NCBI RefSeq assembly: GCF_036759925.1
Contig: NZ_JAPKIB010000017.1
Location: 33,259 to 97,258 of the forward strand
DNA: 64,000 nt
Reading direction: 5' to 3'
DNA from: Kluyvera sp036759925
GTDB taxonomy: Bacteria; Pseudomonadota; Gammaproteobacteria; Enterobacterales; Enterobacteriaceae
Under the pieces are notes generated by a model. That model made no database searches. It worked only from the letters and a program-made list of their open reading frames with translations, and was not told where the DNA came from. Within the stretch, counting starts at the first letter, position 1, and each line of letters opens with the position of its first letter. Below are positions 15,229-25,020 of this stretch, one piece after another. The translations under genes and the position numbers were made by a program.

Positions 15229-16614
15229 TTATTTCTGCAAATCTTGCACTTCCGCGCCTTGGCTCATGCCAAAAACCTTATAAACCAGCGTCACAAGGGC
15301 CAGGAAGATCACGCCAACAAACAGCGACATCCGGGTGTCATCGTTGAATCCCATACCGATCAGCACGCAAATCAGGAACGCCATGGTCAGATAGTTGGCC
15401 CACGGGAACATAATCGAACGGAACGGGTGGCTAGCAATCGCTTCTTTATGTGCACGACGGAAGCGCAGCTGGCTAATCAGAATCACAAACCACGGCACCA
15501 TGCCCGGCAATACGCTCGCACTATAGACATAGACGAACACGCGCTGTGGGTTAGGAATAACGTAGTTCAGGCAGGAGCCAATCAACAGGATAACAATCGA
15601 TACGCTAACGCCAGCCGCCGGAACGCCGCTTTTGGTCACTTTCGCCATCGCCGAGGGCAGTTGACGGTTTTTCGCCAGCGCGTAGAGCATACGGCCACAG
15701 CTGTACATGCCGCTGTTACAGCCGGAGAGCGCCGCCGTCAGCACCACAAAGTTGATAATACCCGCCGCCGCGGTGATCCCGATTTTAGCGAAGGTCAGCA
15801 CAAACGGGCTGCCGTTGGTACCAATTTCATTCCACGGGAAGATGGTGACGATAACGAAAATCGCCCCCACATAGAAAATCAGGATGCGCCACAACACTTT
15901 GCCTACCGCGCTGCGCAGGGTCACCTGCGGGTTTTTCGCTTCACCGGCGGTCATGCCGATAAGCTCAACGCCCTGATAGGATGCCACGACGATGCAGAGC
16001 GCCGTCAGGAAGCCCTTCCAGCCGCCGGCAAAGAAACCGCCGTGTTCGGTCAGGTTGCTAAAGCCAATGGAAGTACCACCGTTGCCGAAGCCAAAGAAAA
16101 TGACGCCGAGGCCGATGACAATCATTACGATAATGGTCGTGACTTTAATCATCGCGAACCAGAACTCGATTTCACCGTACAGGCGCACCGCCGCCAGGTT
16201 TGCCAGCGCGACCAGCCCCACGGCAATCAGCGCCGGTATCCATTGCACCATATCCGGGAACCAGAACTGGACGTAAACCCCTATCGCGGTAATCTCCGAG
16301 ATCCCCACCGCCATCCACATAAACCAGTATGACCAGGCGGTGAGATAGCCGAAGAACGGACTCATATAACGGTGCGCATAGACGGCGAACGAACCGGTTA
16401 CCGGCTCGAGAAACAGCATTTCGCCCATGGAGCGCATAATGAAGAAGACAAATACCCCGGCCAGAATATAGGCCAGCAGCACCGACGGCCCGGCCCACTT
16501 CAGGGTGCTTGCCGCGCCCATAAATAGGCCCACGCCGATGGTGCCCCCAAGGGCAATTAATTCGATATGACGGGCTTCCAGACCGCGCTGGAGCTCCGGT
16601 TTATTCTCTGCCAT
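15229..16614 (-). CDS. thrP: Threonine/serine:H+ symporter ThrP (YifK)
   Basis: Amino-acid permease of the APC family (461 residues, 12 membrane helices) with the family signature IELIALGGTIGVGLFMG near residue 20. E. coli YifK, renamed ThrP, imports threonine and serine. I start at MAENKPELQRG (16614), as in E. coli; the frame is open 65 codons further but that part is not protein-like. The ribosome binding site AGAGGA is preceded by AAACACAAG. In Salmonella, ACA motifs near the yifK start enhance translation and are the target of the GcvB sRNA, so the same control is plausible here. Confidence 0.95.
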   Translation of the reverse strand: MAENKPELQRGLEARHIELIALGGTIGVGLFMGAASTLKWAGPSVLLAYILAGVFVFFIMRSMGEMLFLEPVTGSFAVYAHRYMSPFFGYLTAWSYWFMWMAVGISEITAIGVYVQFWFPDMVQWIPALIAVGLVALANLAAVRLYGEIEFWFAMIKVTTIIVMIVIGLGVIFFGFGNGGTSIGFSNLTEHGGFFAGGWKGFLTALCIVVASYQGVELIGMTAGEAKNPQVTLRSAVGKVLWRILIFYVGAIFVIVTIFPWNEIGTNGSPFVLTFAKIGITAAAGIINFVVLTAALSGCNSGMYSCGRMLYALAKNRQLPSAMAKVTKSGVPAAGVSVSIVILLIGSCLNYVIPNPQRVFVYVYSASVLPGMVPWFVILISQLRFRRAHKEAIASHPFRSIMFPWANYLTMAFLICVLIGMGFNDDTRMSLFVGVIFLALVTLVYKVFGMSQGAEVQDLQK

Positions 16615-16796
16615 AGATCCTCTTGTGTTTGCATTTGTCCGGTCGATGCCGGTTTTATTTTTTATAGAAAAATAGATGTCTGTCGGATACGGATACCGCC
16701 GTAGAAAATACGTAGATATCGTCAGGGCAGGCGAATGGTTTAACAATTTGGCTGAAATGGCAAATAGAAATGAGGAATAAAGTATCGGAGTTGTGA

Positions 16797-16825
16797 ATGC
16801 ATCACGCATATTCTGCGTGATGCAT
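16797..16825. repeat. 12-bp inverted repeat between wecG and thrP
   Basis: ATGCATCACGCA and TGCGTGATGCAT form a perfect stem with a 5-base loop. No T run follows on either strand, so it is not a classical terminator. It may be an RNA-stability hairpin after the wec operon or a protein site. Confidence 0.6.
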
Positions 16826-16846
16826 CACGGGTAACGCGCAGGAAAT

Positions 16847-17587
16847 TCAGAGATTATTGGTGTAGTGCCAGCGTAAATAGCGCAGCAGACGAAGCTGGCG
16901 TTTAATTCGGCTTGGTTGGGATAGCAGGCGGTAAAGCCACTCCAGCCCCAGGTTCTGCCACACCTTCGGCGCGCGCTTCACGTGGCCGGTAAAGACATCA
17001 TAGGTGCCCCCCACGCCCATATAGAGCGCGTCGGGGTAAACCTGCCGACAATCGCGCATCAGGATCTCCTGCTTCGGTGAGCCCATCGCCACGGTAACGA
17101 TTTTTGCCCCGCTTTCACGGATACGTTCAAACAGCGCCTGTCGCGCTTCCGGCGTAAAGTAGCCATCCTGAGTGCCGACCAGATTCACGTTCCACTGTTT
17201 ACGCAGCTTCTCCACGGTTTCCGCCATCACCTCTGGTTTGCCGCCAACGAGGAACACCGGCGTGCCCTCTGCCCCGGCGCGCGCCATCAGCGCCTCCCAA
17301 AGATCCGCTCCCGCCACACGAGAGACGTTAGCCTCGGGATATTTCTTGCGAACCGAACGCACCACGGAAATACCGTCGGCGTACTTAAACTCCGCCGCGT
17401 TAATCAGTTCTCGAACCTCAGCGTTATCTTCCAGCGTCAGCATCTTTTCAGCGTTAATCGCCACCAGCGTGCCCTGCTTCAGATTGCCGTCCGCGTACAA
17501 ATAGTCCAGCGCATGCTGCATGTTGCGCCAGCCGATAAGCTTCAGCCCGCGCAGGCTGTAAGTCGGCGCGGTTAATGAGTCAGCCAT
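16847..17587 (-). CDS. wecG: UDP-ManNAcA transferase WecG
   Basis: Adds ManNAcA to GlcNAc-PP-undecaprenol to make lipid II of enterobacterial common antigen (ECA). The 246-residue protein is a WecG/TagA/CpsF family member with the conserved stretches AINAEKMLTL, KYADGISVV and VAMGSPKQEILM. The ATG at 17587 follows GGAGAAGGA and gives the E. coli length; it overlaps the wzyE stop by 8 bases. It is the last gene of the ECA cluster. Confidence 0.96.
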   Translation of the reverse strand: MADSLTAPTYSLRGLKLIGWRNMQHALDYLYADGNLKQGTLVAINAEKMLTLEDNAEVRELINAAEFKYADGISVVRSVRKKYPEANVSRVAGADLWEALMARAGAEGTPVFLVGGKPEVMAETVEKLRKQWNVNLVGTQDGYFTPEARQALFERIRESGAKIVTVAMGSPKQEILMRDCRQVYPDALYMGVGGTYDVFTGHVKRAPKVWQNLGLEWLYRLLSQPSRIKRQLRLLRYLRWHYTNNL

Positions 17588-18938
17588 TTTGTCCTTCTCC
17601 AACGTGCGAGGGACGTTTTAGCCGCTGATGAATCAGCCCCGCGCTTTCAAACAACCAGTACAGCAGTTTTGCCACCAGCAAACAGACCCCAAAGATAACC
17701 ATAAAAAAGACGACACGAGAGCCGAAGGAGTCCAGCCCTTCACGCGCCAGCACGATCATATTGAAGATCGCGCCAAAGCAGAAACTATGCAGAATCGCCG
17801 ATTTATAGCGGTTAGTTTCCCGATTGCCCAGCATATACAGCCAGTCAAACCACTTGATAATCAGCCCCACCACCACCGCACCCAGCGGGACGAACCACAT
17901 GCCCCCCATCACCACCAGCGAGCCAATAAGCGTCGGCGAGATAGCCAGCCCGGAGTGGTTGTTCAGCACTTCCCAGGTAAAGTAGTTGGCGGTGTTCAGC
18001 ACAATGCTCGGCCGCGATGGCCACATCCAGCTTGGGATAAAGACGTAGAAGTCGCGCACCATCGGCGCCAACCCCTGGAAATCAATCTTGTCGTAGTTCT
18101 GTAGCAACAACGCCAGGTTTTCCCACGGTGAGAAGGTATCACGCGTCAGGTAGAGGAAGGTGTAAAACGCTTCGTCACCGCTAACGTTCATGCCGTAGCG
18201 CTTCAGCGCCAGCCAGAACATGCCGACAATCCCCATGACCCCGGCCGCCACCAGCATCCACAGCGAAATCCAGCCGCGAATGATGCCGATAAACAGGAAG
18301 ATGGCGAAGGCGATAATAATGTTGGCGCGAGTACCGCCGACAATCGCGTAGGTCAGCAGGCCAAAGGCCGTGGTCGCGATCAAAAAGCCAATCCACCGCT
18401 TCCAGGTCGGATTGAGGAAATAGACCACCAGCATTGCCGGAATAAAGAAGTAGAAGAAGCGCTTAAGCGCCACGCCTGAGACTTCACTGGAGAAAATCTG
18501 GCTGTAGGAGTGCAGCTTAAACAGCAGGAAGCCGTTATGCATAAAGAAGGTGCCGACCGTAAACAGCGCGATCACCATCAGCAAAATCCAGGTGATGTTC
18601 GTTTCAACCCGATTCATGGTAAACAACGGCCGCCGCGCAACGTGGGTCTGCGCAGACCGTAGACGCGTTTTGTAGGTCACGTAATAGACCGCATAGAAAC
18701 AGACCGAGATCAGCAACGTTTGCAGCAGTACGTCCGGCGGCGACACGCCGACACCAAAGCGGAACACCAGCGTGCAGGTCAGCGGGAAGCCGAAGAAGAA
18801 GGTCAACAGGAACAACAACGAGAAGAAGACGTTGAAGTTGAAGCGGACGCGGCGGAACTCAAACCAGGTCAGGGTGCCGATAAACAATGTCGACAACAGC
18901 CAGACGGCAAGCAGCCCGGTAAACTGCATTTCGCTCAT
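17580..18938 (-). CDS. wzyE: ECA polymerase WzyE
   Basis: Polymerises ECA trisaccharide units on undecaprenyl diphosphate at the periplasmic face. The 452-residue protein is strongly hydrophobic with about 11 membrane helices and matches E. coli WzyE, for example FNVFFSLLFLLTFFFGFPLT and TLFTRDTFSPWEN-like segments. I start at 18938 (MSEMQFTGLL), overlapping the wecF stop by 4 bases; an upstream extension of 13 Gly/Ala-rich residues is unlikely. Confidence 0.94.
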   Translation of the reverse strand: MSEMQFTGLLAVWLLSTLFIGTLTWFEFRRVRFNFNVFFSLLFLLTFFFGFPLTCTLVFRFGVGVSPPDVLLQTLLISVCFYAVYYVTYKTRLRSAQTHVARRPLFTMNRVETNITWILLMVIALFTVGTFFMHNGFLLFKLHSYSQIFSSEVSGVALKRFFYFFIPAMLVVYFLNPTWKRWIGFLIATTAFGLLTYAIVGGTRANIIIAFAIFLFIGIIRGWISLWMLVAAGVMGIVGMFWLALKRYGMNVSGDEAFYTFLYLTRDTFSPWENLALLLQNYDKIDFQGLAPMVRDFYVFIPSWMWPSRPSIVLNTANYFTWEVLNNHSGLAISPTLIGSLVVMGGMWFVPLGAVVVGLIIKWFDWLYMLGNRETNRYKSAILHSFCFGAIFNMIVLAREGLDSFGSRVVFFMVIFGVCLLVAKLLYWLFESAGLIHQRLKRPSHVGEGQNG

Positions 18939-20014
18939 ACCGCTTCCCCCGCCGCCAGTTGCAGCGCCCGATGCCACGGCGCCAGATAGTTAGGTTTGAA
19001 AAAGGCGATGGCGTTTTTATCCACCAGCGCCAGCTGACGCTGCGCTTCACGCACCACCGGGACGGTCAGCGCATCGTCAGTGAATAACACCGGAATATGC
19101 TGCTCGGCCATATCCTGCCAGAACGGGTTCTGCCGGTGGAGTACGCAGGGGATCCCCGCCTGAATCAGCAAACAGAGCGTGCCGATACCCTGCTGGCGCG
19201 CAAAAATAAAATAGCCCAAATCACAGCGGCGTAATAGCGCAAGGTAGGCATCAAACTCCAGCTTTTCACGCAGAATCTGCACATTTTCGCTGCTGAATAG
19301 CGCCAGCGCGGCTTCGTTCACTTCTGCAATATAGGCCGTGTTGTTCGCCGGGTAGCCCATCGGCACAATGACGTTTACCGTATCGCCAAACTGCTGATGC
19401 ACTGCCTTCAATGCCGCAATATGCTCATTGCTGCGATCGCCAGAGTTACCTACCAGAATCGTCAGCTTGCCGTCGCGCGGCGCGGTGTCCGCCAGCGCGT
19501 TCAGCGATGGGTCCATCCGCGTTGGGAAATAAAGCAGCTCGCCGGTCACCTGCGGGTGACGGGCGGCAAAATAGCTGAGATCGCCACGAGTGGCAAACAC
19601 GCGGCCCACACGCCCCTGCGCCATGCGACGCAGCGGATAGAACAGGCGGAACTTCAGGCCGCGGGAGACTTCATACAGATCCGCCCCCCAGATATGCCAG
19701 CTCGCCTGCGATGGCTTCAGACCGCCGCTGAGCAGCGCCAGCCAGATACCGGTATTAAACTGACCGTGGAAGAAAAAGCGCTGCTGCCGATTGGCCTTCG
19801 CTTTTGCCACCACCGCCTTTGCCAGCGCGGATTTATCGTTATAGCGGTCTATCTCCAGCGAAGGAAATGCCTTCACCAGGCTCTCATCACCGCTCACCAC
19901 CATAAACTGACGGGCGTGTGCGGGCTCTGCGGCCAGCTCATCGGCAAAAAACCGTAGCACCGTCTGGTTATGATGAGGGATATCCGATCCCAGAATATGT
20001 ATCAGTTCGGTCAT
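18935..20014 (-). CDS. wecF: TDP-Fuc4NAc:lipid II transferase WecF
   Basis: Adds 4-acetamido-4,6-dideoxygalactose to ECA lipid II, giving the trisaccharide lipid III. The 359-residue protein matches the RffT/WecF family: MTELIHILGSDIPHHN at the start, WHIWGADLYE in the middle and GYFIFARQQGIGTLCLLI toward the C-terminus. It is a peripheral glycosyltransferase without membrane helices. Overlaps of 4 bases with wzxE and wzyE show translational coupling. Confidence 0.95.
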   Translation of the reverse strand: MTELIHILGSDIPHHNQTVLRFFADELAAEPAHARQFMVVSGDESLVKAFPSLEIDRYNDKSALAKAVVAKAKANRQQRFFFHGQFNTGIWLALLSGGLKPSQASWHIWGADLYEVSRGLKFRLFYPLRRMAQGRVGRVFATRGDLSYFAARHPQVTGELLYFPTRMDPSLNALADTAPRDGKLTILVGNSGDRSNEHIAALKAVHQQFGDTVNVIVPMGYPANNTAYIAEVNEAALALFSSENVQILREKLEFDAYLALLRRCDLGYFIFARQQGIGTLCLLIQAGIPCVLHRQNPFWQDMAEQHIPVLFTDDALTVPVVREAQRQLALVDKNAIAFFKPNYLAPWHRALQLAAGEAV

Positions 20015-21261
20015 TGCCGTTTACGCCAAATTAAAAATACGCCGCTACACAGCGTGAAATAGACAATATAGGTCGCCATATAGGCCTGCGCCGCCCCCAG
20101 TGCGCCATGCGCCGGGATGAGCCAGTGGGAGAACGCCGTCAGCAGCGTAAACTGGCTCAGTTCGGCCAGAATATAGAAACGCAGCGAGGCTTTGGCGATC
20201 ACTAAATAGCCATAAACGTAAGCGCCTACTTTCAGTACATCACCCACCAACTGCCAGGCGAACAGATCGCGCATGGCGACAAATTTCGATGAAAACAGCA
20301 GCCAGATAGCAAAATCGCGCAGCAGCCAGACGGTCAGGCTTGCCGCCGCCACCGCCGGCACCACAAACTTCAGGGAGCGGCCAATTTCGCGGCCAATATC
20401 CTGCTTGGCGGTTAACCGCGAAAGTGTAGGTAACAGATAGACGCTAAACGAGGCGGTAATAAATTGTAGGTAAGCATCGGAGATACTGCTCACGCCTTGC
20501 CAGATCCCCACTTCATCCCAGCTGTAGTGCTCCGCCATCAGGTTTCGCATCATCACGTAGGCCACGGGCATAGTGACGGAGGTAATCACCGCCATCAGGG
20601 TAAATTTACCCAGTTGACCCGCCAGTAAACGGTCCCACTGCGGCTTGAGATAGCCCCAGGGAATGACGCCGCGCTTGCTGAGCATCACCGCCGCAGGAAT
20701 CACGATCAGCGCCGGTACCAGCGCCAACCCCAGCAGCGCGCCCTGATAGCCGCCAAAGTGGTAGCACACATAGTAAGCCACTACGCCAATCAGGCTACCG
20801 GCAATCAACGACAGCGCGTTGCCCGCCGCGTCACGGAAGCCTTTCATTAGCGCCAACAGCAGGTTCGCCCAGGCGATGCCCAGCTGTACCAGCGCTACCA
20901 GCCGCACTAGCCCCTGATAATGGGTATGGCCAAACAGCCCCTGGCTTATCGGTGCTGCCGCGAGCAAAAAGACCACCGCCAGCAGCGTGGAGAAGCCGAG
21001 CACCATTGCAGATGACGTGCCCACCACCTGACGTAGTCGCGCCGGGTCATCGTGATGCTGGGCGACAAGCTTCGTCACCCCGTTAAAGATTCCCGCCCCG
21101 GCCAGCACGCCGAGCACGGTGACTAACTGGCGGAAGTTACCCGCCTGACCCACCCCTGAAGGACCAAATGATACCGCCAGCAGCTTAACCACCAGCAGCC
21201 CAACGCCAATTTTTACCAGCGTGGACGCGGCGGTCCACACCGAAGCTTTTGCCAGTGACAT
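20011..21261 (-). CDS. wzxE: ECA lipid III flippase WzxE
   Basis: Moves the lipid-linked ECA trisaccharide across the inner membrane. The 416 residues form about 12 membrane helices of the MATE/PST flippase type, beginning MSLAKASVWTAASTLVKIG. It starts 1 base after the wecE stop and overlaps wecF by 4 bases. Confidence 0.95.
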   Translation of the reverse strand: MSLAKASVWTAASTLVKIGVGLLVVKLLAVSFGPSGVGQAGNFRQLVTVLGVLAGAGIFNGVTKLVAQHHDDPARLRQVVGTSSAMVLGFSTLLAVVFLLAAAPISQGLFGHTHYQGLVRLVALVQLGIAWANLLLALMKGFRDAAGNALSLIAGSLIGVVAYYVCYHFGGYQGALLGLALVPALIVIPAAVMLSKRGVIPWGYLKPQWDRLLAGQLGKFTLMAVITSVTMPVAYVMMRNLMAEHYSWDEVGIWQGVSSISDAYLQFITASFSVYLLPTLSRLTAKQDIGREIGRSLKFVVPAVAAASLTVWLLRDFAIWLLFSSKFVAMRDLFAWQLVGDVLKVGAYVYGYLVIAKASLRFYILAELSQFTLLTAFSHWLIPAHGALGAAQAYMATYIVYFTLCSGVFLIWRKRQ

Positions 21262-21262
21262 A

Positions 21263-22393
21263 TCAGGCGAAGTAGCTCAGCAGGGTATTAATGACCGTGC
21301 GCTGGTCAACCGGCGACAGGTTGTAGAACAGCGGCAAACGAAGTAAACGCTCACTTTCTTGTGTAGTGAAACGGTCTTCGCCGTGGAACTCACCAAACTT
21401 CTCGCCCGCCGGGCAGGAGTGCAGCGGAATGTAGTGGAATACCGCGAGGATTTCCGCCTCTTTCAGCCAGCTAATCAGCGCGCTGCGATCTTCTACGTCG
21501 CGCAGTTTGATATAGAACATATGCGCGTTATGGCCGCAGTTTTCCGGGATCACCGGCAGGTCGATACGCCCGGCGTTCGCCAGCGGCAGCAGCGCGTCAT
21601 AGTAGGTTTGCCACAAGGAGAGACGCTGTTTATTAATACGATCGGCGGCTTCCAACTGCGCCCAAAGATAGGCAGCCTGCAGGTCAGACATCAGGTAGCT
21701 GGAGCCGATATCGCGCCAGGTGTATTTATCCACCAGGCCGCGGAAGAACTGGCTGCGGTTGGTGCCTTTCTCACGGATAATCTCCGCGCGTTCCACCAGC
21801 GCGCGATCGTTAATCAGCGTCGCGCCGCCTTCACCGCCGGCGGTGTAGTTCTTGGTCTCGTGGAAGCTAAAGCAGCCGATGTGGCCGATGGAGCCCAGCG
21901 CGCGGCCCTTGTAGGTCGACATCACACCCTGCGCGGCATCTTCCACCACGAACAGATTGTATTTTTTCGCCAGCGCCATGATGGTGTCCATCTCGCAGGC
22001 CACGCCCGCGTAGTGCACCGGCACGATAGCGCGGGTTTTGCCGGTGATGGCCGCTTCAATCAGCGTCTCATCGATATTCATGGTCTCTTTATGCACGTCG
22101 ACAAACACAATCTTCGCACCGCGCAGCACGAAGGCGTTGGCGGTGGAGACAAAGGTGTAGCTCGGCATAATGACTTCGTCGCCCGGCTGGATATCCAGCA
22201 GGATCGCCGCCATTTCCAGCGAGGCGGTACAGGACGGGGTCAGCAGCACTTTGGCGCTGCTGAAGCGCTGTTCCATCCACTGCTGGCAGCGACGGGTAAA
22301 GCCGCCGTCACCGCACAGTTTCCCGCTGCCCATCGCAGACTGCATGTAATCAAGTTCAGTACCCACTACCGGTGGGGCGTTAAATGGAATCAT
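21263..22393 (-). CDS. wecE: dTDP-4-amino-4,6-dideoxygalactose transaminase WecE
   Basis: PLP enzyme that converts dTDP-4-keto-6-deoxyglucose to dTDP-Fuc4N using glutamate. The 376 residues belong to the DegT/DnrJ/EryC1 family: LTPSCTASLEMAA binds phosphate, VVEDAAQGV holds the PLP-ring Asp, and the Schiff-base Lys is in FSFHETKNYTAGGEGG (about K181). It is 4 bases after wecD. Confidence 0.97.
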   Translation of the reverse strand: MIPFNAPPVVGTELDYMQSAMGSGKLCGDGGFTRRCQQWMEQRFSSAKVLLTPSCTASLEMAAILLDIQPGDEVIMPSYTFVSTANAFVLRGAKIVFVDVHKETMNIDETLIEAAITGKTRAIVPVHYAGVACEMDTIMALAKKYNLFVVEDAAQGVMSTYKGRALGSIGHIGCFSFHETKNYTAGGEGGATLINDRALVERAEIIREKGTNRSQFFRGLVDKYTWRDIGSSYLMSDLQAAYLWAQLEAADRINKQRLSLWQTYYDALLPLANAGRIDLPVIPENCGHNAHMFYIKLRDVEDRSALISWLKEAEILAVFHYIPLHSCPAGEKFGEFHGEDRFTTQESERLLRLPLFYNLSPVDQRTVINTLLSYFA

Positions 22394-22397
22394 GGAG

Positions 22398-23072
22398 TCA
22401 CCTGTATAGCCAGTACGCGGTGCTAACCACGTTAGCGCCGCTATGAATATAGCGTTGAAGTGCTGCGGTATTGCCGGCTTGCGTCGCCACCCGTAGCGTC
22501 GAAAGACCGCGGGTATGCGCCCAGCACACCGCCGCCTGCATCAGTTCTGCACCCGCACCGCGCCCGGCCAGCAGGCCGATTCTCGCGTCACAGGCGTTTA
22601 ATTCTCTTAAGGAGACAAAGGCGCGAATCGCCCCGCGTTCATCGCGAAACACCAGGCACTGGTTATCAAAGGTGCCTTTTACCGCGTTTTCAATCCACTG
22701 TGCGTAGAAACGACCGCTCGCCTCCGGCGCATACCACGGCGCACGGAAACGGCTTTGGGCAAACGCTTGAGCGGCAAGGCTGCGCAGCGCGGGGATATCA
22801 TCGTCAGTGGCAACCTGCGCCAGCGTGGTTCCACCGGTGGCTACCGGCAGCGCCAGATCAACTTCGCCCTCAACTAGCCGAAAACCCAGATGCTGGAGCG
22901 CATCAAGATTTTCCACCTGATGCGCGGCGATTTTTGCCTGCACCCGCGACCATCCCGCTAATCGTTCAGCGGTCAGCGGCGGCGCGTCGTCGGCCACGCG
23001 AACAATGGCACTGTTCACGCCGAAGAATTGGTTTTCCCACTTCAGGGGATCAATATTGGCGCGGACGAGCAC
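22398..23072 (-). CDS. wecD: dTDP-Fuc4N N-acetyltransferase WecD
   Basis: Acetylates the 4-amino sugar to give dTDP-Fuc4NAc, the third ECA sugar donor. It is a GNAT-family enzyme with the acetyl-CoA motif RIGLLAGRGAGAELM and the C-terminal IHSGANVVSTAYWLYR-type end. I place the start at GTG 23072 (reading LVRANIDPL next), which aligns with MPVRASIEPL of E. coli and gives the same 224 residues. This overlaps the end of rffH by 23 bases. Confidence 0.92.
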   Translation of the reverse strand: MLVRANIDPLKWENQFFGVNSAIVRVADDAPPLTAERLAGWSRVQAKIAAHQVENLDALQHLGFRLVEGEVDLALPVATGGTTLAQVATDDDIPALRSLAAQAFAQSRFRAPWYAPEASGRFYAQWIENAVKGTFDNQCLVFRDERGAIRAFVSLRELNACDARIGLLAGRGAGAELMQAAVCWAHTRGLSTLRVATQAGNTAALQRYIHSGANVVSTAYWLYR

Positions 23073-23931
23073 GAAGCAGCTCCAGCAGATACTGGCCGTA
23101 CCCGGTTTTCGACAGCTGCGCCGCGGCACGCTTAACACCGTCGTCGTCAAGCCAGCCGTTGCGCCAGGCAATCTCTTCCAGGCAGGCAATTTTAAAGCCC
23201 TGACGTTTTTCCACCGTCTGCACAAACATGCTCGCTTCAATCAGGCTATCGTGCGTACCGGTATCAAGCCAGGCAAAGCCGCGGCCGAGCAGTTCAACGG
23301 TCAGCTTGCCGTCGTCCAGGTACATCTGGTTGATGGAGGTGATCTCCAGTTCGCCGCGCTCGGAAGGCTTCACGCGCTTAGCGTACTCCACCACCTTGCT
23401 GTCGTAGAAATAGAGGCCGGTCACCGCCCAGTTGGATTTTGGCTGTTTCGGTTTTTCTTCCAGCGACAGCGCGTGGAAGTTATCGTCAAACTCCACCACG
23501 CCGAAGCGTTCCGGGTCCATCACCTGATAACCAAATACCGTCGCCCCTTCGGTACGCGCTGCCACATGGCGCAGTTTCGGGCTAAAGCCCTGACCAAAGA
23601 AGATGTTGTCACCCAGCACCAGGCATGACGGCTCACCGTTGAGGAAAGCCTCACCAATGATAAACGCCTGCGCCAGCCCGTCCGGGCTTGGCTGCTCGGC
23701 ATACTGCAGCGAGATACCAAATTCGCTACCGTCGCCCAGTAGGCGCTGGAAGTAGTTTTTATCTTCCGGCGTGGTGATGATTAAAATCTCACGGATACCC
23801 GCCAGCATCAGCACCGACAGCGGGTAGTAGATCATCGGCTTGTCGTAAATCGGCAGCAGCTGTTTTGACACGCCGCGGGTGATCGGGTGCAGGCGCGTGC
23901 CCGACCCGCCAGCAAGAATAATGCCTTTCAT
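23050..23931 (-). CDS. rffH: Glucose-1-phosphate thymidylyltransferase RffH
   Basis: Makes dTDP-glucose from dTTP and glucose-1-phosphate, the first step to the Fuc4NAc donor; it is the ECA counterpart of RmlA. The 293 residues start with the nucleotide-binding signature MKGIILAGGSGTRLHPIT and include VLGDNIFFGQG and the substrate loop GELEITSINQMYL. It starts 21 bases after rffG. Confidence 0.97.
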   Translation of the reverse strand: MKGIILAGGSGTRLHPITRGVSKQLLPIYDKPMIYYPLSVLMLAGIREILIITTPEDKNYFQRLLGDGSEFGISLQYAEQPSPDGLAQAFIIGEAFLNGEPSCLVLGDNIFFGQGFSPKLRHVAARTEGATVFGYQVMDPERFGVVEFDDNFHALSLEEKPKQPKSNWAVTGLYFYDSKVVEYAKRVKPSERGELEITSINQMYLDDGKLTVELLGRGFAWLDTGTHDSLIEASMFVQTVEKRQGFKIACLEEIAWRNGWLDDDGVKRAAAQLSKTGYGQYLLELLRARPRQY

Positions 23932-23952
23932 TGCTTTCCTCCTCCGGGGGGA

Positions 23953-25020
23953 TTAACCCTTCAGGCCCAGACGTTCACCCTGATAGCTGCCGTCCTGTAC
24001 CGGCTTCCACCAGCTTTCGTTGGCGAGGTACCACTGGACCGTTTTACGCATACCGCTTTCGAAGGTCTCTTCTGGGGTCCACCCCAGCTCGCGGGCAATT
24101 TTTGCCGCATCGATGGCGTAACGTAAATCATGGCCAGGACGGTCGGCGACAAACGTAATCAGATCATGGTAATGGGCGATGCCCTGCGGTTTTTCCGGCA
24201 CCAGTTCTTCTAACAGGGCGCAGATAGTCTCGACCACGTCGAGGTTCTTACGTTCATTATGGCCACCGATATTGTAGGTCTCCCCGATGCCGCCTTCGGT
24301 GGCGACGAGGTAGAGCGCACGGGCGTGGTCGTCAACGTAGAGCCAGTCGCGGATCTGCTGACCGTTGCCGTACACCGGCAGCGGTTTCCCGGTCAGCGCA
24401 TTAAGGATGGTCAGCGGAATCAGCTTTTCCGGGAAATGGTACGGGCCGTAGTTATTTGAACAGTTGGTAATAAGCGTCGGTAGACCGTAGGTACGCAGCC
24501 AGGCGCGAACCAGATGGTCGCTGCTGGCCTTCGAGGCGGAGTAAGGGCTGCTTGGCGCATACGGGGTGGTTTCGGTGAAGAAATCATCCACCGAATGCAG
24601 ATCGCCATACACTTCATCGGTTGAAATATGATGGAAGCGGAACGCCGCTTTACCACCGTCATCGAGCGCAGACCACCAGGCGCGAGCGGCCTCCAACAGC
24701 GTGTAGGTGCCGACGATATTGGTTTCGATAAACGCCGCCGGGCCGTCGATAGAACGGTCAACGTGACTTTCCGCCGCCAGGTGCATCACCACATCCGGGC
24801 GATACTGTTCGAACACGCGAGTCAGTGCGGCGCGATCGCAGATATCCACTCGCTCAAAAGCAAAGCGCGGGTCCTGCGCCACTGGTGCCAGTGAGGCCAG
24901 ATTACCGGCGTAGGTAAGTTTATCCACGACGACAACGCTGTCAGACGTATGATTGATAATATGGCGCACGACCGCCGAGCCAATAAAACCTGCGCCGCCG
25001 GTGACCAGAATTCGTTTCAA
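23953..25020 (-). CDS. rffG: dTDP-glucose 4,6-dehydratase RffG
   Basis: Short-chain dehydrogenase/reductase enzyme that makes dTDP-4-keto-6-deoxyglucose with bound NAD. The 355 residues have the Rossmann motif GGAGFIGSAV at the N-terminus, the HISTDEVYGD motif and the catalytic Tyr-Lys in YSASKASSDH. It overlaps wecC by 4 bases. Confidence 0.97.
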   Translation of the reverse strand: MKRILVTGGAGFIGSAVVRHIINHTSDSVVVVDKLTYAGNLASLAPVAQDPRFAFERVDICDRAALTRVFEQYRPDVVMHLAAESHVDRSIDGPAAFIETNIVGTYTLLEAARAWWSALDDGGKAAFRFHHISTDEVYGDLHSVDDFFTETTPYAPSSPYSASKASSDHLVRAWLRTYGLPTLITNCSNNYGPYHFPEKLIPLTILNALTGKPLPVYGNGQQIRDWLYVDDHARALYLVATEGGIGETYNIGGHNERKNLDVVETICALLEELVPEKPQGIAHYHDLITFVADRPGHDLRYAIDAAKIARELGWTPEETFESGMRKTVQWYLANESWWKPVQDGSYQGERLGLKG

